Positions 23,340 to 30,372 of a stretch of 41,999 bases of DNA are shown here, piece by piece (within the stretch, counting starts at the first letter, position 1; the number at the start of each line of letters is the position of its first letter). The stretch is taken from positions 1 through 41,999 of the IMG/VR virus record IMGVR_UViG_3300047202_000045, one strand, 5' to 3'. The notes under the pieces were generated by a model. It was not told the DNA's origin and did not search any database. It saw only the letters and a program-made list of their open reading frames with translations. This DNA comes from a virus. The translations under genes were made by a program, and so were the position numbers.

Positions 23340-23467
23340 CACTCGGTTTGAACGTCCTATAATATATCGTATGTTAAGCAAATGTAAACAGATGTAAACA
23401 TCTTGGGAAAAATAGAATAATTTAAAATATGAACCGAGTGTCTTTATAAAATGCTCGGCTTTTTTTA
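23340..23467 (+). promoter_or_regulatory. Attenuator-like leader with competing hairpins
   Basis: CACTCGGTT (23340-23348) is a perfect 9-bp complement of AACCGAGTG (23432-23440). The same right arm can instead pair CCGAG (23434-23438) with CTCGG (23454-23458), followed by a run of seven T, giving an intrinsic terminator. The two folds are mutually exclusive, so readthrough of early transcription may be switchable. A TATAAT at 23359-23364 between the arms could start transcripts lacking the first arm and so prone to termination. Confidence 0.6.
23383..23404. repeat. Tandem TGTAAACA motif / operator-like palindrome
   Basis: ATGTAAACA occurs twice in tandem, and AGATGT-AA-ACATCT is a perfect inverted repeat over the second copy. 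It sits just downstream of the HTH gene and near the TATAAT at 23359. Its core is the reverse complement of the GTTTACA repeats at 20995 and 21016. It may be the regulator's binding site. Confidence 0.5.
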
Positions 23468-23489
23468 TTTTAAAAAAAGGAGGTGAAAA

Positions 23490-23708
23490 ATGAATAAGCA
23501 TATACCACTGAAATGGGAAGACAACAAGTATATTTCTAAACCGATATCACAAGTAGAACGAGTGAGTTGGCTAGATAGAATATTTGACAGAATAGATGAA
23601 TGGTTTATGTGGATGGTATGGGCAGTTATGGCTGGAGCGACTCTCTGGATATTTGTCAAGATTTACCAGTTATCGCTGATCTCAACTTATATTAAATCGA
23701 TTAAATAA
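23490..23708 (+). CDS. Early membrane protein (72 aa)
   Basis: Preceded by a full AAAAAGGAGGTGA SD. One strongly hydrophobic helix (WFMWMVWAVMAGATLWIFV, about 38-57) follows an amphipathic WLDRIFDRIDEW segment. First gene of the early operon after the attenuator. Early membrane proteins often affect host membrane function or exclusion, but nothing here shows which. Confidence 0.6.
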   Translation: MNKHIPLKWEDNKYISKPISQVERVSWLDRIFDRIDEWFMWMVWAVMAGATLWIFVKIYQLSLISTYIKSIK

Positions 23709-23731
23709 ATATTAATTAGGAGGTAAATGAA

Positions 23732-24175
23732 ATGTATTTAGAAGAGAATCTCAAACTTATAAAGGATTCACAGCTTGATATTGAAATACTTAAAAGGGAA
23801 AACGAGAAATTATGCCGAGAAAATAATACTAAGATTGAGGGGCTTCAAGACATAATTAAATCTACTGAAGAAACACTTGAAGCAGATTTAAGAGAATCTG
23901 GTCAGAAGAAACTTGAGTGCAAACTTGGCTGGTGTGCTTTTAGAGTTATGCCGGATAGTTGGGAATATGACCTTACTAAATTATTTAGATGGGCTAAAGA
24001 AGATGATGTAAGAGCAGATAGATATATTAAAGTAGTAGAGGAATTTAGAAAAGCCGAATTGAAAAAAGATATTGCAGAAGGGTTGCTAACTTATGACGAT
24101 ATAGTTGATTTTGGTTTAACTATAAAAAAACAAGAACCTAAATTCAATTATAAACTTAATGGAGGTGTGCTATGA
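23732..24175 (+). CDS. Gam-like nuclease inhibitor / Gp157-like protein
   Basis: A 147-residue protein with AGGAGGTAAATGA upstream. A long N-terminal coiled coil (residues 1-55) is followed by QKKLECKLGWCAFRVMPDSWEYDLTKLFRWAKE and a C-terminal helical part ending LTIKKQEPKFNYKLNG. The coiled coil, then a K...LG...R beta segment and an IKK..P.F end, resembles phage Gam-type host-nuclease inhibitors. The Red-beta-like recombinase two genes downstream supports a recombination module. Resemblance is by pattern only. Confidence 0.5.
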   Translation: MYLEENLKLIKDSQLDIEILKRENEKLCRENNTKIEGLQDIIKSTEETLEADLRESGQKKLECKLGWCAFRVMPDSWEYDLTKLFRWAKEDDVRADRYIKVVEEFRKAELKKDIAEGLLTYDDIVDFGLTIKKQEPKFNYKLNGGVL

Positions 24176-24399
24176 AACTAACAAAAGTATCAAAAGATAA
24201 ATTATACAATCAATTTAATGGAAATGGGATTATTTTTATTAAAACAGGATGTAGGGAGATGATGAAATTTGAATTTTACTTAGGTCAAAATAAAAAGTTT
24301 TATGTTATAAATAATGCCGTTCCAGCAATAGAATTAACCCAAGTATTATACGGAATAATTCCTGAAATAGAATCTGAGGAAATTGAAGGAGGTAAATAA
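24172..24399 (+). CDS. Hypothetical early protein (75 aa)
   Basis: Overlaps the preceding gene by 4 bases (ATGA), with GGAGGTG upstream. A small alpha/beta protein with KLTKVSKDKLYNQF at the start and an acidic end (EIESEEIEGG). No motif recognised. Confidence 0.55.
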   Translation: MKLTKVSKDKLYNQFNGNGIIFIKTGCREMMKFEFYLGQNKKFYVINNAVPAIELTQVLYGIIPEIESEEIEGGK

Positions 24400-24570
24400 A
24401 TGAAAAAATCACTAGCTAAAAGTTTAGCAAGGTCTAATGGTGGGGACCTAGAGAAAGCACGAGAGACATTGGAACAAAGGACAGAAAGCATTGAGAGAAA
24501 TGGATATGAGTATACTTTTCGGAGAAATTTAAAATATAAAAAATATGAGGAGGTAAATTTTAATGAGTAG
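24400..24570 (+). CDS. Small basic protein (56 aa)
   Basis: The ORF from ATG 24400 to TAG 24570 has AAGGAGGTAAATAA upstream and overlaps the recombinase start (ATGAGTAG). It encodes a basic helical peptide (KKSLAKSLARSNGGDLEKARETLEQRTESIERNG). Its position, coupled to the recombinase gene, suggests a DNA-metabolism accessory role. Confidence 0.55.
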   Translation: MKKSLAKSLARSNGGDLEKARETLEQRTESIERNGYEYTFRRNLKYKKYEEVNFNE

Positions 24571-25516
24571 TGAAATTGTCAAATATCAATGGCAAGATGT
24601 AAGTCTTGAATTAACTAAAGACGATGTTAGAAATCTTATTTCTACATCAAAAGATGTAACCGATAAAGAGGTAATGTTATTCTTGCAATTATGCAAGTAT
24701 CAGAAATTAAATCCATTTGTTAGAGAAGCATATCTTATTAAATACAGTAAAGATTATTCTGCTTCTATGGTAGTAGGGAAAGAAGTATTCACTAAAAGAG
24801 CAGAGGATAATCCAAATTTTGATGGTTACGATATAACTGATAATTGGAAAGCAGGAATGCCTTTAGATGAGTTTGAGGTAACCTGTAAAGTATATCGTAA
24901 GAATTTAACACATCCTATAACCGTAACGGTATCCTATCCTGAATATGTAGGAACAGATAGTGCCGGTAAAATAAATCGTATGTGGAAAGGTAAACCCCGA
25001 ACTATGCTTCGTAAAGTTTCTTTAATGCAAGGGTTAAGGGAAGCATTCCCGACTGCTTTAGGTGGTTTATATGAGGAAATAGAATTAGACCAACAGACTA
25101 TACCAAAAGATATAACACCAAAAGAAACTATATGCCCAGATTGCATTGTTAAACCTTTAAAACCTATCACAGAAAAAGAAATAGTAAAAGAGAAACCTGA
25201 ATCTAAAAGTGTATTAAAGAAACATATCGAAACTGCTGAACCAAAATTAGAAAAGAAAGCCGAATTGAATCCTGCAAGTTTAGAAGAGGTTACTGCACTA
25301 TTAAAGGAAGTAGATATTATTAACTGGAATCAGGCTCTTTATTATGCTAAAAAGGCTAATTTAAAAGTTACTACAGCAACCGAATTGAAGAAGTTATTAA
25401 CTGAGGATAGAGACCAGATAAATCGGATAATTGATGCAAGGGGAGTAAAAGAAGGCACTATCGAGAAGCACTTCCAAAAGTTAAATGAAGATGATCCAAA
25501 TGAGGCGTTAGCATAA
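24563..25516 (+). CDS. Red-beta / RecT-type single-strand annealing protein
   Basis: A 317-residue protein with GAGGAGGTAAATTTTA upstream. Residues 15-180 carry the lambda Bet signature layout: FLQLCKYQKLNPFVREAYLIKYSKD, then ASMVVGKEVFTKRAEDNPNFDGYDI, VTCKVYRKN, and a late LRKVSLMQGLREAFP segment. It would anneal complementary single strands in recombination and replication. The C-terminal 130 residues are a charged linker plus a helical domain of unknown role. The usual exonuclease partner is not evident; the VRR-NUC gene at 30648 is another nuclease. Confidence 0.85.
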   Translation: MSSEIVKYQWQDVSLELTKDDVRNLISTSKDVTDKEVMLFLQLCKYQKLNPFVREAYLIKYSKDYSASMVVGKEVFTKRAEDNPNFDGYDITDNWKAGMPLDEFEVTCKVYRKNLTHPITVTVSYPEYVGTDSAGKINRMWKGKPRTMLRKVSLMQGLREAFPTALGGLYEEIELDQQTIPKDITPKETICPDCIVKPLKPITEKEIVKEKPESKSVLKKHIETAEPKLEKKAELNPASLEEVTALLKEVDIINWNQALYYAKKANLKVTTATELKKLLTEDRDQINRIIDARGVKEGTIEKHFQKLNEDDPNEALA

Positions 25517-25526
25517 GATAGACCTC

Positions 25527-25552
25527 CCGGGGGCAGGAGAGGGACTGCCCTC
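25527..25552 (+). terminator. GC-rich hairpin after the recombinase
   Basis: GGGCAG (25531-25536) pairs with CTGCCC (25545-25550), with further G-C contacts outside, then a long A/T-rich stretch with TTATTTT. It could attenuate early transcription. Confidence 0.5.
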
Positions 25553-25588
25553 CGCAATTATATTATTATTTTATAAAGGATTAGATAA

Positions 25589-25915
25589 ATGGAAGTAAAT
25601 CAGATTATACAAAAGATTGAAAAATTGGATATTAAAGAAAAAGAATATTCCAAGCAAGCAGATAATATTCAAAGTGTTTCTGCTGCTTTCCAATTACCCG
25701 ATATTTTTTATACTACTTTAAATAAAGGAATAAAGATACAAGTAAAAAAAGCAAAATTCTGGAATGACATAAGAAGTAAAATTATTCTTACTACTAATAA
25801 AACATTATGGCAAACGGCAATAGATAAGAAATTAGATGTTGTTAGATATGGGGAAGAAACACACTTAAAAATATCTGCTGAAAATATAAGGCAATTATTT
25901 AAAGAGGTAATTTAA
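25589..25915 (+). CDS. Hypothetical early protein (108 aa)
   Basis: A lysine-rich alpha/beta protein with AAAGGATTAG upstream. It has an N-terminal helix (IIQKIEKLDIKEKEYSKQADNIQ) and a repeated KI.L pattern later. It is the first gene after the GC hairpin. No motif recognised. Confidence 0.55.
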   Translation: MEVNQIIQKIEKLDIKEKEYSKQADNIQSVSAAFQLPDIFYTTLNKGIKIQVKKAKFWNDIRSKIILTTNKTLWQTAIDKKLDVVRYGEETHLKISAENIRQLFKEVI

Positions 25916-25916
25916 T

Positions 25917-26123
25917 ATGAAAAAAAAAGAAATAATAGAAAAGTTAGCTAAAAAGTATATCGAGATAGATAAGGAATATCAGAAAGCAGATGACGAATGG
26001 ATTGAAGATATTAAGGAAGCACAGATTGATTTATTAGACGACATATTTGATGAAATTTTTAATATAAAAGACTTATATGTCCATAATGGTTGTTTAATGA
26101 GCTTTGGAAGAAAGATTGGATAA
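25917..26123 (+). CDS. Hypothetical acidic helical protein (68 aa)
   Basis: Starts one base after the previous stop, with AGAGGTAATTT upstream. It is mostly an acidic helix (QKADDEWIEDIKEAQIDLLDDIFDEIF), then a short YVHNGCLMSFGR end. No motif recognised. Confidence 0.55.
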   Translation: MKKKEIIEKLAKKYIEIDKEYQKADDEWIEDIKEAQIDLLDDIFDEIFNIKDLYVHNGCLMSFGRKIG

Positions 26124-26151
26124 TATTTTATTATTAAGGAGGGTAACCTAA

Positions 26152-26346
26152 ATGGATAATACTACTTTAGACGAGAAAGATAACATCTGTGGTCTTTGTT
26201 ATCTACATAGTAAGCAATTAGGACTTTGCTTATTAACCGGCGATGAGGTTCTATATGGCGATACCTGCGATAAGTGGCTTGCCTGGGATATGTGCAAAAG
26301 CTGTTTGATAGATTATAAGAAAGGAGAACTAAATGAAAATAATTGA
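26152..26346 (+). CDS. Small cysteine-rich, probably zinc-binding protein
   Basis: A 64-residue protein with AAGGAGGGTAACC upstream. It has six cysteines, with CGLC at 13-16, C26, C39 and CKSC near the end. The paired CxxC motifs suggest zinc coordination. No named family is clear. Confidence 0.55.
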   Translation: MDNTTLDEKDNICGLCYLHSKQLGLCLLTGDEVLYGDTCDKWLAWDMCKSCLIDYKKGELNENN

Positions 26347-26464
26347 GTATCCGGTAATGGCACTAGGCATTTGCCTTATTATTATTCCGCAGGTGATAAG
26401 AAAGTATGTTTTAGAAGCGTGGGATTGGTTCGTTGAGTTTTTTTATGGAAGGAGGGATATATGA
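26333..26464 (+). CDS. Small membrane protein (43 aa)
   Basis: The ORF from ATG 26333 to TGA 26464 has AAAGGAGAACTAA upstream. It overlaps the preceding CDS by 14 bases and the next start as ATGA. It has one hydrophobic helix (VMALGICLIIIPQVI) and a tryptophan-rich tail. Confidence 0.5.
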   Translation: MKIIEYPVMALGICLIIIPQVIRKYVLEAWDWFVEFFYGRRDI

Positions 26465-27207
26465 AAAATAAAATAGGATGGTGTGATATGACTTGGAATC
26501 CTGTTTGGGGTTGTCTTAATCATTGCGAGTATTGTTATGCAAGGAAGATATCCAAAAGGTTTTATGGAGAAATATATAATACAGAATTACCAAGATATAT
26601 GTATAGTGACGGACAATTAGACCCAACTTATGCCGTTATATTAAAAAATAAGCTAAAGGAATTTCAACCATTATTTTTGTATTCACAATTTGAGAAGCAA
26701 TTTCCCGAAAAACCTCAACGGATATTTGTGGGATCTATGAGTGAAATCTATTATTGGGGAGAAGAATGGGTAGAAAAGGTATTAGAGAAAGTAAAGCAGT
26801 ATACTCAGCATACTTTTCAGTTCTTAACTAAATATCCGGAAGTTTATACGAAATATAATTTCCCAGATAATTGCTGGTTGGGAGTAACCATAACAAGAGA
26901 ATGTGATATTGATGAAAGTGATATAGATTATTATGATAGATTATTTAGTCTTGAATGTATTAAATTCTTATCACTTGAGCCATTGTATAGTAGTATTCCA
27001 AAAGATTTTATAGAATGTTTTGATTGGGTAATTATCGGAGCGGAAACAGGTAATAGAAAAGGGAAGATTATTCCCAAAAGAGAATGGATAGAAAATATAG
27101 GTAATTATTGTAGAGATAAAAATATTCCTGTCTATCTAAAGGACAGCATATATAAAATATATCCTGTTTGGCCAATTATAAAAGAATTTCCAAAAAATAA
27201 TCTATAA
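26461..27207 (+). CDS. DUF5131 (Gp37/Gp68-type) radical-SAM-like protein
   Basis: A 248-residue protein. Residues 5-26 read IGWCDMTWNPVWGCLNHCEYCYA, with a C-x3-C-x2-C cluster typical of radical SAM Fe-S sites and the TWNP..GC start of phage Gp37/Gp68 family proteins. Later segments (FVGSMSEIYYWGE, FQFLTKYPE, NCWLGVTIT, LEPLYSSI, DWVIIGAETG) follow that family. Its chemistry is not established; nucleic-acid modification is the usual guess. The gene is ATGA-coupled to the small membrane protein. Confidence 0.8.
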   Translation: MKNKIGWCDMTWNPVWGCLNHCEYCYARKISKRFYGEIYNTELPRYMYSDGQLDPTYAVILKNKLKEFQPLFLYSQFEKQFPEKPQRIFVGSMSEIYYWGEEWVEKVLEKVKQYTQHTFQFLTKYPEVYTKYNFPDNCWLGVTITRECDIDESDIDYYDRLFSLECIKFLSLEPLYSSIPKDFIECFDWVIIGAETGNRKGKIIPKREWIENIGNYCRDKNIPVYLKDSIYKIYPVWPIIKEFPKNNL

Positions 27208-27263
27208 ATGAACTATAAAAATACTATAAAAAATTAAAGGTTTTCTATAAAAAGGAGGCAATT

Positions 27264-27437
27264 ATGAGATATATACTTATGGCTCGTTGGTGGAATGGTA
27301 AAGATTGGGAAATGACAAAAAAAGAAATAGATACGAAAAGAAAATTGTTGGGGGCTGTAAAATTATTAATTGATGAAATAAACCCTTATCAGATATCTAT
27401 TACTGATTTAAATAATAATAAGAAAGGAGGTGAATAA
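27264..27437 (+). CDS. Hypothetical small early protein (57 aa)
   Basis: The ORF from ATG 27264 to TAA 27437 has AAAAGGAGGCAATT upstream. It starts MRYILMARWWNGKDWEMTK and ends in an Asn/Lys/Gly-rich tail that overlaps the SD of the next gene. No motif recognised. Confidence 0.55.
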   Translation: MRYILMARWWNGKDWEMTKKEIDTKRKLLGAVKLLIDEINPYQISITDLNNNKKGGE

Positions 27438-27996
27438 AATAGATAAAGTTTATTACGATCAATTTTCGTATATCTGCAATCCACCGCAAGTAATAGAATA
27501 TCTTAAGTTTAAATTTTCAGATTTAAAGGAGGTGAAGAAAGTGAAAAAGGAAGTAGATTTTAGTAAGATACCGTATTTTGAGACGAAGGTGGTTAAGGTG
27601 AAGAAGGAAAAGAAATGTCAGCATTCTAAAGTTATATGTTGTGCAAATAAAACGTTTCCTCGAACATATAAATGTATCAAATGTGGAAAGTTTTTTTTGC
27701 CACCATTCCAAAAGAATTATTTAGTAATTAAGGAAGAGAAGGAGAACAAGGGTAACTTTGTCAACGGCGAGAATTTGGACAAAATAAAGTTTCCGTGCTT
27801 ATGCAAATGGAATGATAATATCGGAATGATAATATACGATTTTTGGGATGTTCCTATGTTTACTTTAATAAAAATTGATAAACAAACAAATCGTAATCAT
27901 ACTTATTCACATTCAGAATCGCTGGAAAAGTTAATTAGAGATTTTGACATCCATATCCTAAAAGGCAAATTTATTATATTTGAGGAGGTGAAATAA
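27430..27996 (+). CDS. Zinc-ribbon-containing early protein, start uncertain
   Basis: The open frame encodes up to 188 residues. Residues about 63-89 contain CQHSKVICC...YKCIKCGKFF, a likely zinc ribbon; the C-terminal half is beta-rich. Start choice is unclear: the GTG at 27430 overlaps the AAAGGAGG SD, while ATA at 27439 is correctly spaced from it. GTG 27541 has its own perfect AAAGGAGGTGAAGAAA site. Two products, or a rare ATA start, are possible. Confidence 0.5.
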   Translation: MNKIDKVYYDQFSYICNPPQVIEYLKFKFSDLKEVKKVKKEVDFSKIPYFETKVVKVKKEKKCQHSKVICCANKTFPRTYKCIKCGKFFLPPFQKNYLVIKEEKENKGNFVNGENLDKIKFPCLCKWNDNIGMIIYDFWDVPMFTLIKIDKQTNRNHTYSHSESLEKLIRDFDIHILKGKFIIFEEVK

Positions 27997-28206
27997 ATGG
28001 AAGTTAAATATCCTACGAGATGTAAAATTATAGATGTTGGTGATAAAGGTTGGAGGAAAACTCCGAATGTGAGCAAACCTCATATTGGTAAATTTGGATT
28101 AGCAGAGAATATTAATGGATTGGTTAAAATTATTCTTGATGATGGGAATATAGTCTGGGGGCACGAATGTTGGTGGATACCAATTAAGGAGGACTCCGAT
28201 GACTGA
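27997..28206 (+). CDS. Small SH3-like early protein (69 aa)
   Basis: Follows directly with GAGGAGGTGAAATAA upstream. Beta-rich: CKIIDVGDKGW, GLVKIILDDGNIVWGHECWWIPI, similar in rhythm to small SH3/KOW-like barrels. It overlaps the next ORF by 8 bases. Function unknown. Confidence 0.55.
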   Translation: MEVKYPTRCKIIDVGDKGWRKTPNVSKPHIGKFGLAENINGLVKIILDDGNIVWGHECWWIPIKEDSDD

Positions 28207-28555
28207 TTTAGAAAAAGATATTTTAGAGATCATTAAATCACATGTGGGGGATGAAAATAAATTAACTCAATATGAGATAAAAAAAATATATGTTTGAAGT
28301 AAACCATATTGGTCAAAATCATCAGGCATAGGTTGTCGTCAAGTCAGAAGGGTTATCGAGGACTTAATTAAGCAAGGTTACCCGATCATCAGCACACCTC
28401 GAAATGGTGGTGGTTATTACTGGCAAAAAACTAATCTCGAAGGGGTAGAATGCTGGAAGCGGATTAGAAGGCAAGCAATTAAGTTATTTATTAAGGCACG
28501 GAAGATTAGGGCGAATAGTCGAATGGGGCAGTTGAATTTAGATATACGGTTTTAG
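28199..28555 (+). pseudogene. Winged-helix gene interrupted by an in-frame TGA
   Basis: A frame opens at ATG 28199 (AAGGAGGACTCCG upstream), runs 32 codons, meets TGA at 28295-28297, then continues in the same frame to TAG 28553-28555. Across the stop the protein is coherent. LTQYEIKKIYV is followed by IGCRQVRRVIEDLIKQGYPIIS and NGGGYYW, a winged-helix DNA-binding layout, then a basic tail. A TGG-to-TGA change would explain it. TGA is a genuine stop elsewhere here, so this is a nonsense mutant, a readthrough gene or a sequencing error. Confidence 0.65.
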
Positions 28556-28565
28556 GAGAGGTAAT

Positions 28566-29369
28566 ATGAGCAAAAAACGTTATATTGATACCAAGTTTTG
28601 GGATGATAATTATATTATAGATAAAGATCCGATAGAAAAATTATTATTCCTTTATCTATTAACTAATCCACTTACTAATATTATCGGGATATATGAAACA
28701 TCTTTAAAGCGGATCGCTTTTGATACGGGGATAGATAGAGAAATGGTAAATAAAATATTAGATAGATTTGAAGCAGATAATAAAATTAAATATGAGGATG
28801 GATGGGTAATAATTAAAAATTTTATTAAATATCAAAAGGATAATCCGAGTATTAATAAAGGTATTGAACTATTATTAAAACAAGTCCCTAAGAATTTACT
28901 TCAATGGTTGGATACAGTCCCTATACAGTCCCCGACAGTCCCTATACCGTCTGTCACCAATCTTAATCTTAATCTTAATAATAATCTTAATTCTAATAAT
29001 AATACTAATAAAGATAAGAAAGAAAGAATGCCGATTACCACTTTCAGTGATCCCAAAGAAAATACCTTATTAATTAATAACAAAGAAAAGGAGAAAAAGA
29101 AGCCTAACCACATTGAATTTGATTTTGAGATGTGGTCCTGGCACGGTATAGATGATGACATTATGGATAGGTGGGCAAAGATATTCCCGGATATAGAAAT
29201 TAACATTGAGTTAAATAAGATGAGAGAATTTTTTAAGAAACATCCGGGTCACGAGAAAATGATTAAGGAAAAGTTTCGAGATAATTTTGCAAACTATATA
29301 TTTGATTGGTTGGAGAGGGCAAAGCAATATAAGGAAAAGGATACTATTCCAATAGAGGAAGGGGGGTGA
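28566..29369 (+). CDS. Replication initiator / replisome organiser
   Basis: A 267-residue protein with AGGAGAGGTAAT upstream. The N-terminal domain (KRYIDTKFWDDNYIIDKDPIEKLLFLYLLTNPLTNIIGIYETSLKRIA) is the winged-helix segment common to Gram-positive phage replication initiators. An Asn-rich low-complexity linker (about 130-150) follows, then a C-terminal helical domain (MWSWHGIDDDIMDRWAKIFPDIEI...FANYIFDWLERAKQY), probably for helicase-loader contact. As in lambda O, the linker DNA carries repeats and an AT-rich tract that may be the origin. No separate helicase or loader is visible, so host proteins must be used. Confidence 0.75.
   Translation: MSKKRYIDTKFWDDNYIIDKDPIEKLLFLYLLTNPLTNIIGIYETSLKRIAFDTGIDREMVNKILDRFEADNKIKYEDGWVIIKNFIKYQKDNPSINKGIELLLKQVPKNLLQWLDTVPIQSPTVPIPSVTNLNLNLNNNLNSNNNTNKDKKERMPITTFSDPKENTLLINNKEKEKKKPNHIEFDFEMWSWHGIDDDIMDRWAKIFPDIEINIELNKMREFFKKHPGHEKMIKEKFRDNFANYIFDWLERAKQYKEKDTIPIEEGG
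28880..29016. other. Candidate replication origin inside the initiator gene
   Basis: Three direct repeats ACAGTCC at 28914, 28925 and 28935 (spacing 11 and 10 bases), plus a degenerate AAGTCCCTA near 28882, are followed by a long A/T tract with AATCTT repeats (28958-29016). Iterons then AT-rich DNA within the initiator gene is the lambda-O type origin layout. Confidence 0.55.
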
Positions 29370-29569
29370 AAAGATTGGGAATGTCGAAAGATGAAATAAG
29401 TAATCTGATGGATTGTATATGGATAACTAAACATATAATTAAAATTAAGGAACATATTAGTGAAATTAAAAGAAAAATAAATGAGATAAAAACGAATGAT
29501 TTTCAAGACGAAGAAGATGTATTAGATACATTATATGAAAAACTTTCAGAGAAATTCAAAGTTTATTAA
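29366..29569 (+). CDS. Hypothetical helical protein (up to 67 aa)
   Basis: A charged, coiled-coil-like protein (KHIIKIKEHISEIKRKINEIK). The SD GGAAGGGGGGTGA is at 29358-29370. The GTG at 29366 overlaps it; TTG 29375 or ATG 29381 are better spaced, so the true start is probably one of those. No family recognised. Confidence 0.5.
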   Translation: MKRLGMSKDEISNLMDCIWITKHIIKIKEHISEIKRKINEIKTNDFQDEEDVLDTLYEKLSEKFKVY

Positions 29570-29590
29570 TTTAATAAGGAGGTTAGATAA

Positions 29591-29899
29591 ATGTATTACC
29601 AAACTTATATGAAAAATTATTATCTGAAGCATAAGGAAAAAATTAAAAAGCAATCTATGGAATGGCGGGAGAAAAATCCTGATAAGGTGAGAATGGTTCA
29701 AAGTAGATACAGGAAAAAACATAAAGTAAGATACGATGATAAAAAAGAAATAATTAAAATATTGTCTTTTAAGGAAAGGGTGAGTGAGGAAACGCTTTTG
29801 AGAATGAAAGAGAATACATTGACTAATCAGAAATTAATTAAATATTATAAACGGCAAGAGGATTGGTTGCCGAAAAAAAGAATTTTGGAAGGAGTGTGA
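29591..29899 (+). CDS. Basic helical protein (102 aa)
   Basis: AAGGAGGTTAGATAA lies upstream. Very rich in Lys/Arg (YYLKHKEKIKKQSMEWREKNPDKVRMVQSRYRKKHK), probably nucleic-acid binding; the YYxxHKEKIKxxxxEWREKNPDK pattern recalls short phage proteins linked to HNH nucleases. No catalytic motif here. Confidence 0.55.
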   Translation: MYYQTYMKNYYLKHKEKIKKQSMEWREKNPDKVRMVQSRYRKKHKVRYDDKKEIIKILSFKERVSEETLLRMKENTLTNQKLIKYYKRQEDWLPKKRILEGV

Positions 29900-29901
29900 A
29901 A

Positions 29902-30075
29902 ATGAATATTAAAAAAAGCATAAAGACAATTACTATTACACTTGAAGGCGATAAGAATAATATGGGATTTATTATAGACGGAATTGGAAGTACTTTAAAT
30001 TATTTTAGAGATGATTTTAAAGATGGGAAAATAACTATGAAAATAAATAATAAAGTTAAGGAGTGTGAAGAATGA
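29902..30075 (+). CDS. Hypothetical small protein (57 aa)
   Basis: The ATG at 29902 is chosen 9 bases after GGAAGGAGTG; the longer frame from 29863 lies inside the previous gene. A beta-rich protein (IKTITITLEGDKNNMGFIIDGIG...KITMKINNKV). Overlaps the next start as ATGA. Confidence 0.55.
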   Translation: MNIKKSIKTITITLEGDKNNMGFIIDGIGSTLNYFRDDFKDGKITMKINNKVKECEE

Positions 30076-30347
30076 ATACGAAGGAAGCGATAGAATTTTT
30101 AGAAGATATTGAATATAAGGGAAGAAATAAAGATACCTTTGACTTGATAACTAAAATTCAAAGCATTATTGACCTACTCCAGCAAGGCGAGAAGTATCGG
30201 CAGATGTGGGAAGAATTAAAAAAGGAATTTGGAGAAGAACCGATAGAACTTCATAACTTAAACGAATTTATGGAAGACCTTGAGCAAAAATACTTCCCCA
30301 AAGAGGCGAGTCAAGATTTGTATGATGAATTTTGGGAAAGAAGGTGA
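30072..30347 (+). CDS. Hypothetical acidic helical protein (91 aa)
   Basis: ATGA-coupled to the preceding gene, with AAGGAGTGTGAAG upstream. It contains KYRQMWEELKKEF...MEDLEQKYFP, a pattern also seen in the gene at 36228 (KYKMMWGELKV...IEEEYFP), so the two may be related. Function unknown. Confidence 0.55.
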   Translation: MNTKEAIEFLEDIEYKGRNKDTFDLITKIQSIIDLLQQGEKYRQMWEELKKEFGEEPIELHNLNEFMEDLEQKYFPKEASQDLYDEFWERR

Positions 30348-30372
30348 GGAATGAAAAAGAAAGGAGGGTTGT

